11,996 nucleotides of DNA from Alphaproteobacteria bacterium (lineage in GTDB: Bacteria > Pseudomonadota > Alphaproteobacteria > UBA828): NCBI GenBank assembly GCA_029937205.1, contig JAPYQV010000042.1:1-11996 (forward strand), read 5' to 3'. Shown one piece after another: positions 5,503 to 11,996 of this stretch; within the stretch, counting starts at the first letter, position 1; each line of letters starts with the position of its first letter. A model generated the notes under the pieces. That model had not been told where the DNA came from. It did not search any database and was given only the letters and a program-made list of their open reading frames with translations. The translations under genes and the position numbers were made by a program.

Positions 5503-7197
5503 ATGGAAATATTGATGCAGAGCTATGTTCACGGCGCGAGCGATGTCCCACTCCTCGGCAAGACCATCGGCCAACAATTTGACGAAACGGCGGCGCGCTT
5601 TGCGGACCGTGACGCGCTTATCGTCTGCCACCAGGATGTGCGCTGGAGCTACGGCGAACTGAAGCGTGAAGTCGATGCCGTGGCGGCCGGCCTGTTGACG
5701 CTCGGTCTCGAGCGCGGCGATCGCATCGGCATCTGGTCGCCGAATAATTCGGAATGGGCGGTGAGCCAATTCGCCAGCGCCAAGGCCGGGCTGGTACTGG
5801 TCAATATCAATCCGGCATACCGCCTGTCGGAATTGGAATACGCGCTCAACAAAGTGGAATGCAAAGCGCTGATCTCGGCTGAATCGTTTAAGTCGAGCCG
5901 CTATCTCGAGATGATTTGCGAGCTTGCACCGGAGATCGATCGCGCCGATCCAGGCGCGCTGAAGAGCGCAAAGCTTCCCCATTTGAAGACGGTGATACGG
6001 CTCGGCGAGGAAAAAAATGCCGGCATGTTTAATTTCTCCGAGCTTCGCGAGCGCGCCGGAGACGCTGAGCGCGAACAGCTCGAAAAATTGCGGTCCGAAC
6101 TGCAGTTCGACGACGCCATCAACATCCAGTTTACCAGCGGCACCACCGGCTTCCCCAAGGGGGCGACGCTGACCCACCACAATATTCTCAACAACGGCTA
6201 TTTCAACGGCCAGGCGCTCGGCCTCTCGGAGCGCGACCGGGTGTGCATTCCGGTGCCGCTCTATCACTGTTTCGGCATGGTCATGGGCAATATGATGTGC
6301 GCTGCGTACGGCGCCGCGATGGTCTATCCGAGCGAAGGCTTCGAGCCGCTTGACGTCTTGCGCGCGCTTGAGGCGGAGCGTTGCACCGCGCTTTACGGCG
6401 TGCCGACCATGTTCATCGCCGAGCTCGACCATCCGGAATTCGGTAATTTCGATCTCTCGTCGCTGCGCACCGGCACCATGGCCGGCTCGCCGTGCCCGAT
6501 CGAGGTCATGAAGCGGGTGATCGGCGATATGCATATGGAGGAGGTCACCATCGCTTACGGCATGACCGAGACCAGTCCGGTGAGCTTTCAAAGCTCGGCC
6601 GAGGATTCGATCGAGCGGCGGGTCTCCACGGTGGGGCGGGTGCATCCCCATGTGGAAGTCAAGATCGTCGATGATGCCGGCATCATCGTTGCGCCCGGCC
6701 AGCCGGGCGAGCTTTTGACGCGCGGCTATTCGGTCATGCTGGGCTATTGGAACGATGCGAAAAAATCAACCGAATCGATCGATGCCGCCGGCTGGATGCA
6801 CACCGGCGATCAGGCGACCATCGATGAAGAAGGCTTTTGCAAGATCGTCGGGCGTATCAAGGATATGGTGATCCGCGGCGGCGAGAATGTTTATCCGCGT
6901 GAGATCGAGGAATTCCTCTATCGCCATCCGAAGATTCAGGACGTGCAGGTGATCGGCGTGCCGGACGAAAAGTATGGCGAGGAATTGTGCGCCTGGGTGC
7001 GCCTCAAAGAGGGCGAAGAATCGGACACCGAGGAGATCCGCGCCTTCTGCAAAGGCCAGATCGCGCATTATAAGATTCCGCGCTATGTCAAATTCGTCGA
7101 CGGCTTCCCCATGACCGTCACTGGTAAAATTCAAAAATTCAAAATGCGCGAGGAGATGGTCGCAGAGCTATCACTCACCGCAAAAGAGTCGGCATAG
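5503..7197 (+). CDS. Acyl-CoA synthetase (AMP-dependent fatty acid-CoA ligase)
   Basis: This 564-residue enzyme activates a carboxylic acid, most likely a medium- or long-chain fatty acid, to its acyl-adenylate and then to the CoA thioester in the cytoplasm. All main motifs of the ANL adenylating superfamily are present: the phosphate loop [10 protein letters not shown] (211-220), YGMTE (352-356), the ribose-binding Asp in HTGDQ (D436), the hinge region Arg in GRIKD (R451) and the C-terminal catalytic Lys in TGKIQK (K542). The overall sequence is close to FadD- and ACSF2-type ligases. The exact chain length cannot be read from it. The open frame reaches back to 5080, but that part overlaps the divergent regulator gene. 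The ATG at 5503 with AGAGAG upstream fits the family N-terminus ([19 protein letters not shown]); the ATG at 5515 is possible. RidA follows after 27 bp, probably in one operon. Confidence 0.95.
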   Translation: MEILMQSYVHGASDVPLLGKTIGQQFDETAARFADRDALIVCHQDVRWSYGELKREVDAVAAGLLTLGLERGDRIGIWSPNNSEWAVSQFASAKAGLVLVNINPAYRLSELEYALNKVECKALISAESFKSSRYLEMICELAPEIDRADPGALKSAKLPHLKTVIRLGEEKNAGMFNFSELRERAGDAEREQLEKLRSELQFDDAINIQFTSGTTGFPKGATLTHHNILNNGYFNGQALGLSERDRVCIPVPLYHCFGMVMGNMMCAAYGAAMVYPSEGFEPLDVLRALEAERCTALYGVPTMFIAELDHPEFGNFDLSSLRTGTMAGSPCPIEVMKRVIGDMHMEEVTIAYGMTETSPVSFQSSAEDSIERRVSTVGRVHPHVEVKIVDDAGIIVAPGQPGELLTRGYSVMLGYWNDAKKSTESIDAAGWMHTGDQATIDEEGFCKIVGRIKDMVIRGGENVYPREIEEFLYRHPKIQDVQVIGVPDEKYGEELCAWVRLKEGEESDTEEIRAFCKGQIAHYKIPRYVKFVDGFPMTVTGKIQKFKMREEMVAELSLTAKESA

Positions 7198-7224
7198 CCA
7201 AACAACCAACAGGGAGATATTGCC

Positions 7225-7632
7225 ATGACGAAACTGACGCACATAAATCCGGACAATATGGTGCCTTATTTGCCCTACGGCCTGAGCCATGCGGTCGCAG
7301 TCGAGGGCGGCAAAACGGTTTATCTTTCGGGGCAAGTTGGCTGGGACGAAAACGGCAATCTGGTCGGCCCGGACCTCGCCAGCCAAATCGCCCAAGCGCA
7401 TATCAACATCAGGAAAATTCTAGCGGAGGCCGGCGCCACGCCAGCGGACATTGTGCGCCTCAACACCTATGTCGTGAATTACGCGCCCGAGGATGGTGAA
7501 GTGGTCAACGCCGCCAACCACAAACTCTTCGAAGGCGTGATGCCGGCTTCAGCCACGCTGATGGGCGTGCAGGCGCTCTACGCGCCCGATATCCGCTGCG
7601 AGGTCGAAGCCACGGTGGTGGTAAAGGAATAG
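7225..7632 (+). CDS. RidA-family (YjgF/YER057c/UK114) protein lacking the deaminase Arg
   Basis: This 135-residue protein has the RidA fold from end to end: VYLSGQVGWDENGNLVG (32-48), the helix ASQIAQAHINIRKILAEAG (52-70), the strand VRLNTYVVN and the terminal EVEATVVVK. True RidA enzymes hydrolyse reactive 2-aminoacrylate-type imines with an Arg in a PARS motif. Here that stretch reads PASAT (107-111), with Ser at 109 in place of Arg, although the late Glu (E128) is kept. It probably belongs to a Rid subfamily with another, unknown activity, so I do not assign ridA. AGGGAG (7211-7216) eight bases before the ATG is a strong ribosome binding site. The 27-bp gap from the acyl-CoA ligase suggests co-transcription. 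It ends 9 bp from the convergent hydrolase gene. Confidence 0.9.
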   Translation: MTKLTHINPDNMVPYLPYGLSHAVAVEGGKTVYLSGQVGWDENGNLVGPDLASQIAQAHINIRKILAEAGATPADIVRLNTYVVNYAPEDGEVVNAANHKLFEGVMPASATLMGVQALYAPDIRCEVEATVVVKE

Positions 7633-7641
7633 AGATTAAGC

Positions 7642-8815
7642 TTAGCGCGCGATGCCGGGGATGGTCTCGCCGGCATATCGCATCAACGCGCCGACGGCTT
7701 CATCAGCGGCGCGAAAATCCGCCTCGCCGCCCTGGTTGGTGACGACGAAGAGCGCGATGTTCAGAACCGGCATGACCCAGGCCACCGAGTACCAATTCAG
7801 ATTGCTGCCGGCATGGGTGAGCGCGAGGCCGCCGGCGAACGGGCTCGCCACCACCACCCAGCCAAGGGCGTAATCCTCTCCGCCGAGCGGCCGGTGTAGC
7901 CGGAGAAAGGTTTCCGGCTCAAGCAGCCAGCCGCGTCCGCGCGCGCCGAGCAAATGAGCCGAGAGATAGCGTCCCATATCGTCAAGCGACGCATGGATGG
8001 TGCCCGCCGGGCCGAGCGCCGGTGGACTGTCGCCAACCAGTCCGGGCTCGACCGGGACAATCCGCGTGCGGCCCTCATAATGGCCCCAGGGTTGATCGAG
8101 CTTGGCGGTTGAACCGGGTGCGCCGAAGCCGCTCGAATTCATGCCGAGCGGCGCGAACAGTTCGTTTATCATAAGCTCGTCCCAGGGCTCTCCGGCGGCG
8201 CGTTCGGCCATGGCGCCAGCGATGACATAGCCGGCATTGCTGTAGTGAAAGACCTCACGCGGCTGCGCTTGTGGAATGATTATCAGCGCCTCCTTGGCGA
8301 TATCGAGACGGAGCTCGGCTTTTGTTTTGGTGCTGCGCCAGAGATTGCCGTCCCAGATATCAAGCGCCGTCATGGCGCCCACCAGGCCGCTCCGGTGCGA
8401 CAACAGGTCTTCCATCGTCACCGGGCGGTAGGCATCCGTCCATCTCCGGAATAACCACGCCGAGCGCCTTGCCGATGGTCAAATCCCATGACAGCACACC
8501 GCGCTCGACCAACCGTGCGATCATGGTGGCGGTCATTGATTTTCCGATCGAGCCGAGATGCCAGCGGTCGTCGCGGCTGACCAGAGTGCTCTCGCCCAAT
8601 TTGCGATAGCCAACCGCGCCGATGCCGGCGACGCGGTCGCCATGCATCAGAATTCCCGCCAGTGCGGGAACATTAAAGTGCAGGCGGATCGGCTCCAGCA
8701 GGGAATCAAAATCATCGGACGCACGCTCTTCCGCCGCCCCGTTTTGTAAGACAGTGAAAACGCCAAGAAAAAACGCGGCGGTGGCGAACCACCGCCGCGC
8801 TGTCTTTCGCCTCAT
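7642..8815 (-). pseudogene. Frameshifted serine beta-lactamase-like hydrolase (class C / esterase type)
   Basis: Two adjacent frames together make one protein of the serine beta-lactamase/D-Ala-D-Ala carboxypeptidase/esterase family (about 390 residues). The N-terminal frame starts at 8815 with a signal peptide (residues 1-28) and contains the nucleophile motif S89-I-G-K92. The C-terminal frame, open from 8421 to 7642, carries TMEDLLSHRSGL, the second-motif Tyr-Ser-Asn (near 8239-8244) and a late HAG that matches the third motif. The frames fail to join at about 8431-8440, where ggacggatgcc has one base too many (or a 4-bp near-duplication of gga). Removing it gives IPEMDAYRPVTMEDLL, as expected for the family. 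The product is probably lost, unless this is a sequencing error. It follows the amidase by 19 bp, and a terminator-like hairpin lies within its first codons. Confidence 0.85.
8768..8799 (-). terminator. Intrinsic terminator after the amidase gene
   Basis: On the - strand, cgcggcggtgg pairs perfectly with ccaccgccgcg (11 bp, ten of them G-C) around a TTCG tetraloop and is followed at once by six Ts (8773-8768). It begins 36 bases beyond the amidase stop codon. Unusually, it lies inside the signal-peptide codons (about residues 6-16) of the next gene, so full termination would silence that gene and partial read-through would lower its expression. Confidence 0.8.
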
Positions 8816-8834
8816 CGCTATGCTCTCAAGCCGG

Positions 8835-10364
8835 TTACATTTTCTTCCAATTGCCGATTTTCTCGAAGGCATGCGCGGCCTGGATGACGGTGGCGTCGTC
8901 ATAGCGCTTGCCGACCAGCATCATGCCGATGGGGAGACCATTGTTCATGCCGCACGGCACATTCATGCCGGGGTGGCCAGAGCAATCGAAGGGCGCGGTG
9001 TTGTTCAGCATGTTGAGCGCCGTATCGACATACTCTTCCATGGAACAATCCGGCGCCGGCAGTTTGGCCGCTTGCATGGGTAGGGTAGGCATCACTAAGA
9101 GATCCACATCCTGCAATATTTCGTCATAGGAATCGCGCAGCTTACGGCTCAGATTTTGTGCCTTGGCGTAATAATGGCCGTGATAATTCTGGTTCATATA
9201 TTCGCCCAGCATCATCACGTTTTTAACGGTGGTCGAGAGATCGTCGGGCCGCTCGCGCCAGGCATGGGCGTAGGCGTCCATCATCGAGGTGTTGTAATAG
9301 CCCTCCCAGTTGGTGCCCATCGAATTGCCCTTGAGCATCAGCTCGGTCGCGCCTTCGACAGCGATCGCATTCCAGATGTCGAGGCCGTAGAGATGCATCG
9401 GCACCGAGACCTGCTTCATTTTGGCGCCGAGCTTCTTAAACTTCTCGGCAGCTGCCTTGACCTTTTGGTCGACCGCCTTTTGGCTGTTGGCCAGGCCGAA
9501 GCCTTCTTTCAGAATGCCGATGGTCATGCCCTTGACGCCCTTGCCGAGCGCCTTGACGTAATTCTGCGTCTTGGTGCCGATCTGGCGTGGATCATGGCTG
9601 TCGGATCCTGCCACGACCTGAAGCAGCGTCGCGATGTCGGTCACAGTGTTGGCCATCGGTCCGGTGTGGTCGAGAGTCTGTTCGATGGGAAACACACCGG
9701 TGTAAGGCACCAAACCGTGCGTCGGCTTATGGCCGTAAATTCCGGTCCAGCCGGCCGGCATGCGGATCGAGCCGCCCTGGTCGCCGCCCATGCCCATATC
9801 GGCCTCGCCGATCGAGATCAGCACGGCGCAGCCGGCCGAGGAGCCGCCTGAGGAATAGCCCTTCTTGTGCGGATTTTCGATCATACCGGTGGCCGTTGTG
9901 GCGCTGCCGCCATCGAAACAGAGATACGTATTGGCCGCCTTGCCGATAATCGTGCCGCCGGCGTCCAATATGCGAGTCACAATCGTCGCGTCGATATCGG
10001 GCACAAAGCCCTCGAGCACAGAGGCGCCGTTCATCATCGGCACGCCGGAGAGGCAGATATTGTCTTTAAGGACGATCTTCTTGCCGGCGAGCGGGCCCTT
10101 GGCTTTGCCCTTCACGACGCTTTTATAATACCAGGCATTGTAGGTATTTTCTTCGGCTTCCGGACGATAGCCCGGCATACGCGGATATTTCACCGGCAAT
10201 TTGGGCTCCACCAAATCATCAAGGCGATGATAGGACTGGATGACTCCCGCCATCAGGCCTTGATAGGATTCGGCTTCATCGATCGAGATCGACAAGCCGT
10301 AGGAATCGGCGATGTCGAGAATTTCCTCAATGGTAGGTGTGCGAACTGTGGGAAACTTTGCCAT
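8835..10364 (-). CDS. Amidase-signature family hydrolase
   Basis: This 509-residue protein hydrolyses an amide to acid and ammonia, or acts on a related substrate. The Ser-cisSer-Lys triad of the amidase-signature family is visible: K100 in VLKDNICLSGVPM, the cis-Ser S175 in GYSSGGSSAG (169-178) and the nucleophile S199 in GGDQGGSIRMPA (193-204). The DQ in that last motif resembles the amidases found with nitrile hydratases in actinobacteria rather than GatA, whose motif reads GSDTGGSIR. No nitrile hydratase gene is in the window. It is not part of a GatCAB operon. The ATG at 10364 has GAGAGG just upstream, with the purines in the loop of a small hairpin (10366-10381). It lies 32 bp after the ABM gene, and a strong terminator follows it. 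Confidence 0.94.
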   Translation of the reverse strand: MAKFPTVRTPTIEEILDIADSYGLSISIDEAESYQGLMAGVIQSYHRLDDLVEPKLPVKYPRMPGYRPEAEENTYNAWYYKSVVKGKAKGPLAGKKIVLKDNICLSGVPMMNGASVLEGFVPDIDATIVTRILDAGGTIIGKAANTYLCFDGGSATTATGMIENPHKKGYSSGGSSAGCAVLISIGEADMGMGGDQGGSIRMPAGWTGIYGHKPTHGLVPYTGVFPIEQTLDHTGPMANTVTDIATLLQVVAGSDSHDPRQIGTKTQNYVKALGKGVKGMTIGILKEGFGLANSQKAVDQKVKAAAEKFKKLGAKMKQVSVPMHLYGLDIWNAIAVEGATELMLKGNSMGTNWEGYYNTSMMDAYAHAWRERPDDLSTTVKNVMMLGEYMNQNYHGHYYAKAQNLSRKLRDSYDEILQDVDLLVMPTLPMQAAKLPAPDCSMEEYVDTALNMLNNTAPFDCSGHPGMNVPCGMNNGLPIGMMLVGKRYDDATVIQAAHAFEKIGNWKKM

Positions 10365-10396
10365 GACGACCTCTCTGTCGTTTTGTTTTGTGGGGA

Positions 10397-10693
10397 TTAT
10401 TTACTGAAAATTTCCGCGCAAATAAAACGTGTGGTCTCGCCGTCGAACAATTCGCCATATTTTTCGCCCCATTCGCCGCGGTAGGGCGAGCCGTTATGGG
10501 CGTCCATGGCGGCGCTGTCGACAAAGCGCTCATAGGTATTAAATATCAGCGGGTTTTCTGTGTCCCGCCCGATAAAAAACCCGACGGTGCCGGGCTCGTT
10601 GTGGTTGACATAATCGCCGATTTCGACCAGCGCCTTCAGTAGCGTCTCCTCACATCCGGGCTTGGCCTTCAAGATGGCGTTCAGTGTGATCAT
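10397..10693 (-). CDS. ABM-domain (antibiotic biosynthesis monooxygenase-like) protein
   Basis: This 98-residue protein has the dimeric ferredoxin-like alpha-beta fold of the ABM family. It has a strand with LNAILKAKPG (4-13), a helix EETLLKALVEIGDYV (15-29), the central PGTVGFFIGRD (34-44), and FNTYERFVDSAAMDAH (51-66) with the family's conserved Tyr-Glu and late His. Members act as cofactor-free oxygenases on quinol-like compounds, or as small accessory proteins, and the substrate here is unknown. A longer open frame reaches 10861. The ATG at 10693 is correct because the family starts there and an excellent AGGAGAGG sits directly upstream. It is the first gene of the ABM-amidase-hydrolase unit, so it may act on the same compound as the amidase. 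Confidence 0.85.
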   Translation of the reverse strand: MITLNAILKAKPGCEETLLKALVEIGDYVNHNEPGTVGFFIGRDTENPLIFNTYERFVDSAAMDAHNGSPYRGEWGEKYGELFDGETTRFICAEIFSK

Positions 10694-10714
10694 GCGCCTC
10701 TCCTTTATTTTTGA

Positions 10715-10743
10715 TCTGTAGAATTTGCCTCTATGCCTGTCAA
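10715..10743 (-). promoter_or_regulatory. Likely promoter of the ABM-amidase unit
   Basis: On the - strand a perfect TTGACA (-35, 10743-10738) is followed after 17 bp by TACAGA (10720-10715), a weak -10. Transcription would begin close to 10708, just upstream of the AGGAGAGG of the ABM gene, giving a very short leader. The -35 and spacing are good; the -10 match is poor. Confidence 0.4.
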
Positions 10744-10778
10744 ATGGCGGCTTCCTATGGTGCGCCGCACAAAAGATG

Positions 10779-10792
10779 GTTTCGCGCGAAAC
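10779..10792. promoter_or_regulatory. Perfect 14-bp palindrome between ABM and MaoC genes
   Basis: The sequence gtttcgcgcgaaac reads the same on both strands over all 14 bases. It lies in the 219-bp divergent region, about 36 bp upstream of the proposed -35 of the ABM unit and about 120 bp upstream of the MaoC gene. It is a candidate binding site for a dimeric regulator. No local regulator gene is next to it. Confidence 0.5.
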
Positions 10793-10809
10793 TGTTGATA
10801 GACTAGCGC

Positions 10810-10839
10810 TTGCGGCGAAATCGGCGGGTGCGCTATAAC
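10810..10839 (+). promoter_or_regulatory. Possible promoter of the MaoC gene
   Basis: A TTGCGG (10810-10815) and a TATAAC (10834-10839) are separated by 18 bp on the + strand, upstream of the MaoC-type gene at 10913. The -10 is good and the -35 is partial. This is the best + strand candidate in the divergent region, but it is based on pattern only. Confidence 0.3.
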
Positions 10840-10912
10840 GCGCCGATATCGCGCTGCACAATCTATGTGGAGCGCAGCTTCAGAACACTCTCTTTGATCA
10901 TAAGGAAGCGGA

Positions 10913-11386
10913 ATGCAACCAGCGACAAGCCAAGACGGGCTGACAAGTTATTGTTTTGAGGATTTAGAGGTCGGCCTGCGCGGCGAATATCGCCGTGTTA
11001 TCACCCAAGCCGATGTTGAGCTCTTTGCCGAGGTATCGGGCGACAACAACCCGCTCCATCTCGACGAGGCGTTCGCCGGGCGCACCATATTTGACGGCCG
11101 CATCGTCCATGGCATGTACACCGCGGCGATGATTTCGGCCGTGATCGGCACCCGCATGCCGGGGCCGGGCTGCATCTATATGAGCCAAAATCTGCGCTTT
11201 CTGGCGCCGGTACGCGCCGGCGACGAAGTGGTGGCGAGCGTCACGGTGGCCGAGCTCTTTGGCGCCAAGCGCCGCGCCAGAATGGACACAAGGTGCGTGG
11301 TCGGCGACAAGGTGGTTTTAAAGGGCGATGCGCTCATTCTGGTGCCCTCGCACGAACAGCTCTGCGCGCTCGCCGAGGCCGGTTAA
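10913..11386 (+). CDS. MaoC-like (R)-specific enoyl-CoA hydratase
   Basis: This 157-residue protein has a single hot-dog domain with the hydratase-2 motif. D44 and H49 lie in SGDNNPLHLDE (42-52), the Asp-His pair that adds water to 2-enoyl-CoA to give (R)-3-hydroxyacyl-CoA. Further family marks are the FAGRTIFDGRIVHGMYTAAM segment and the later FLAPVRAGDEVVASV strand. The length matches PhaJ-type hydratases, which feed beta-oxidation intermediates to polyhydroxyalkanoate synthesis or modify other acyl-CoAs. No PHA synthase is present here, so the pathway is open. The ATG at 10913 has AAGGA (10902-10906) upstream. It stands 101 bp before ribF on the same strand and is divergent from the ABM-amidase unit. 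Confidence 0.92.
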   Translation: MQPATSQDGLTSYCFEDLEVGLRGEYRRVITQADVELFAEVSGDNNPLHLDEAFAGRTIFDGRIVHGMYTAAMISAVIGTRMPGPGCIYMSQNLRFLAPVRAGDEVVASVTVAELFGAKRRARMDTRCVVGDKVVLKGDALILVPSHEQLCALAEAG

Positions 11387-11487
11387 TGGCTGGCCAAAAA
11401 GCGGTGATGCGCCTATTCTCTGCGCCGTTTTAAGGCGATTGGCTTTTTCCATCCACTAACGGTTCGACAATAGGAGCGGGCGCGGCG

Positions 11488-11996
11488 ATGCGCATCTATC
11501 GGCATTGGCGCGATGTGCCTGCCCAAGGGCGGGGCGCGGTCGTTGCCATCGGCAATTTTGATGGCGTCCATATCGGCCACCAGGCCGTTATCGCGGAAGC
11601 CGGCCGCATTGCGCGTGCGCGCGGCGCGCCGCTCGCGGTGCTGACCTTCGAGCCCCACCCGCGCGAATTTTTTGGCCGCACCGACGGACCGTTCCGCCTC
11701 ACGCCGTTTCGCATCAAACTGCGCGAAATCGCCGCTCTCGGTGTCGATATTCTTTATCTACTGCGCTTTGACGCGGAATTGTCCGCCCTGGCGGCGGACG
11801 ATTTCATCCACAGTCTGCTGGTTGGCGGGCTCGGCGTCAGCCATGTGGTTGTCGGCTATGATTTCGCTTTCGGCCACGCGCGCGGTGGCAATTTTGACGT
11901 GTTGCGGCAAAACACTGAAAAAGGCGGCTATCAAGTCGATCAGGTTAGCGTTGCCGGGTCCGAGGACGGCATCTATTCCGCCAGCGAAGCACGCGC
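11488..11996 (+). CDS. ribF: Bifunctional riboflavin kinase/FAD synthetase, 5' part
   Basis: The first 169 codons of ribF are present and the gene runs off the window. RibF converts riboflavin to FMN with its C-terminal kinase domain and FMN to FAD with the N-terminal adenylyltransferase domain. Only the N-terminal domain is seen here. Its nucleotidyltransferase signature GNFDGVHIGHQ (22-32) is intact, as are FEPHPREFF (54-62), the region LLRFDAELSALAADDFI, and VVGYDFAFGHARGG with the conserved Asp-Phe and Arg-Gly residues. The ATG at 11488 follows AGGAG (11472-11476), with 11 bases between them, slightly long. In many Proteobacteria ribF precedes ileS and lspA; whether it does here lies outside the window. 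Confidence 0.95.
   Translation, partial: MRIYRHWRDVPAQGRGAVVAIGNFDGVHIGHQAVIAEAGRIARARGAPLAVLTFEPHPREFFGRTDGPFRLTPFRIKLREIAALGVDILYLLRFDAELSALAADDFIHSLLVGGLGVSHVVVGYDFAFGHARGGNFDVLRQNTEKGGYQVDQVSVAGSEDGIYSASEAR

Noticed and set aside
5443..6651. A 402-residue open frame on the - strand
   Set aside because: It lies wholly antisense to the acyl-CoA ligase, has no ribosome binding site, and its composition follows from the codon pattern of the real gene.
9156..10484. Two long + strand open frames (231 and 205 residues) across the amidase
   Set aside because: Both are antisense shadows of an amidase whose catalytic motifs are all intact. Their His/Arg-rich translations match no family.
10694..10861. 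An N-terminal extension of 56 residues for the ABM protein
   Set aside because: It lacks a ribosome binding site and runs through the promoter. A strong AGGAGAGG sits directly before the ATG at 10693.
11396..11448. A terminator between the MaoC gene and ribF
   Set aside because: aaaaagc and gcttttt are complementary but 39 bases apart with no continuing stem, and the inner cgcc/ggcg is only 4 bp.

Overview
The window looks like about 12 kb of chromosome from a free-living alphaproteobacterium, possibly of Rhodospirillales type. This rests on the moderately GC-rich coding sequence, FixJ-type receiver proteins, a cysteine-free Crp/Fnr regulator, a small protein resembling the C-terminal part of the alphaproteobacterial DUF2336 family, and lipid-metabolism genes (acyl-CoA ligase, MaoC hydratase, SDR). 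It is an inference from gene content; no rRNA, tRNA or marker gene fixes the taxon.

Layout. Positions 1-164 are an AT-rich leader. Two single-domain response regulators follow on the + strand (165-539 and 760-1188), separated by a 220-bp gap that holds an unusual set of interlocking inverted repeats. A secreted TPR-like protein (1230-1970, -) is divergent from an exported cyclophilin (2093-2638, +). An SDR with an altered active site (2655-3434, -) is divergent from a small secreted protein of unknown function (3640-4017, +), and a perfect 13-bp tandem repeat lies between them. A DUF2336-like gene (4049-4489, -) lies downstream of a Crp-like regulator gene (4594-5304, -), with a textbook TGTGA-N6-TCACA operator between the two. 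Divergent from the regulator is a probable lipid-acid operon: an acyl-CoA ligase (5503-7197) and a RidA-family protein (7225-7632).

On the - strand, 10693 down to 7642 forms a three-gene unit: an ABM-fold monooxygenase-like protein, an amidase-signature hydrolase, and a serine beta-lactamase-like hydrolase broken by a frameshift. A strong intrinsic-terminator structure follows the amidase and lies inside the signal-peptide codons of the third gene. Divergent from this unit, a MaoC-type hydratase (10913-11386, +) precedes the 5' part of ribF, which runs off the window at 11996.

How the parts may fit together: the acyl-CoA ligase, the MaoC protein and perhaps the SDR suggest acyl-CoA or hydroxyacyl chemistry. 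The ABM-amidase pair suggests breakdown of a small amide or xenobiotic. The Crp-like protein has the DNA-reading residues expected for the adjacent palindrome and may control the DUF2336-like gene. I found no phage, IS, CRISPR or obvious defence system. The most interesting signals are regulatory sequences and degenerate or non-canonical enzymes rather than a new multi-gene system.
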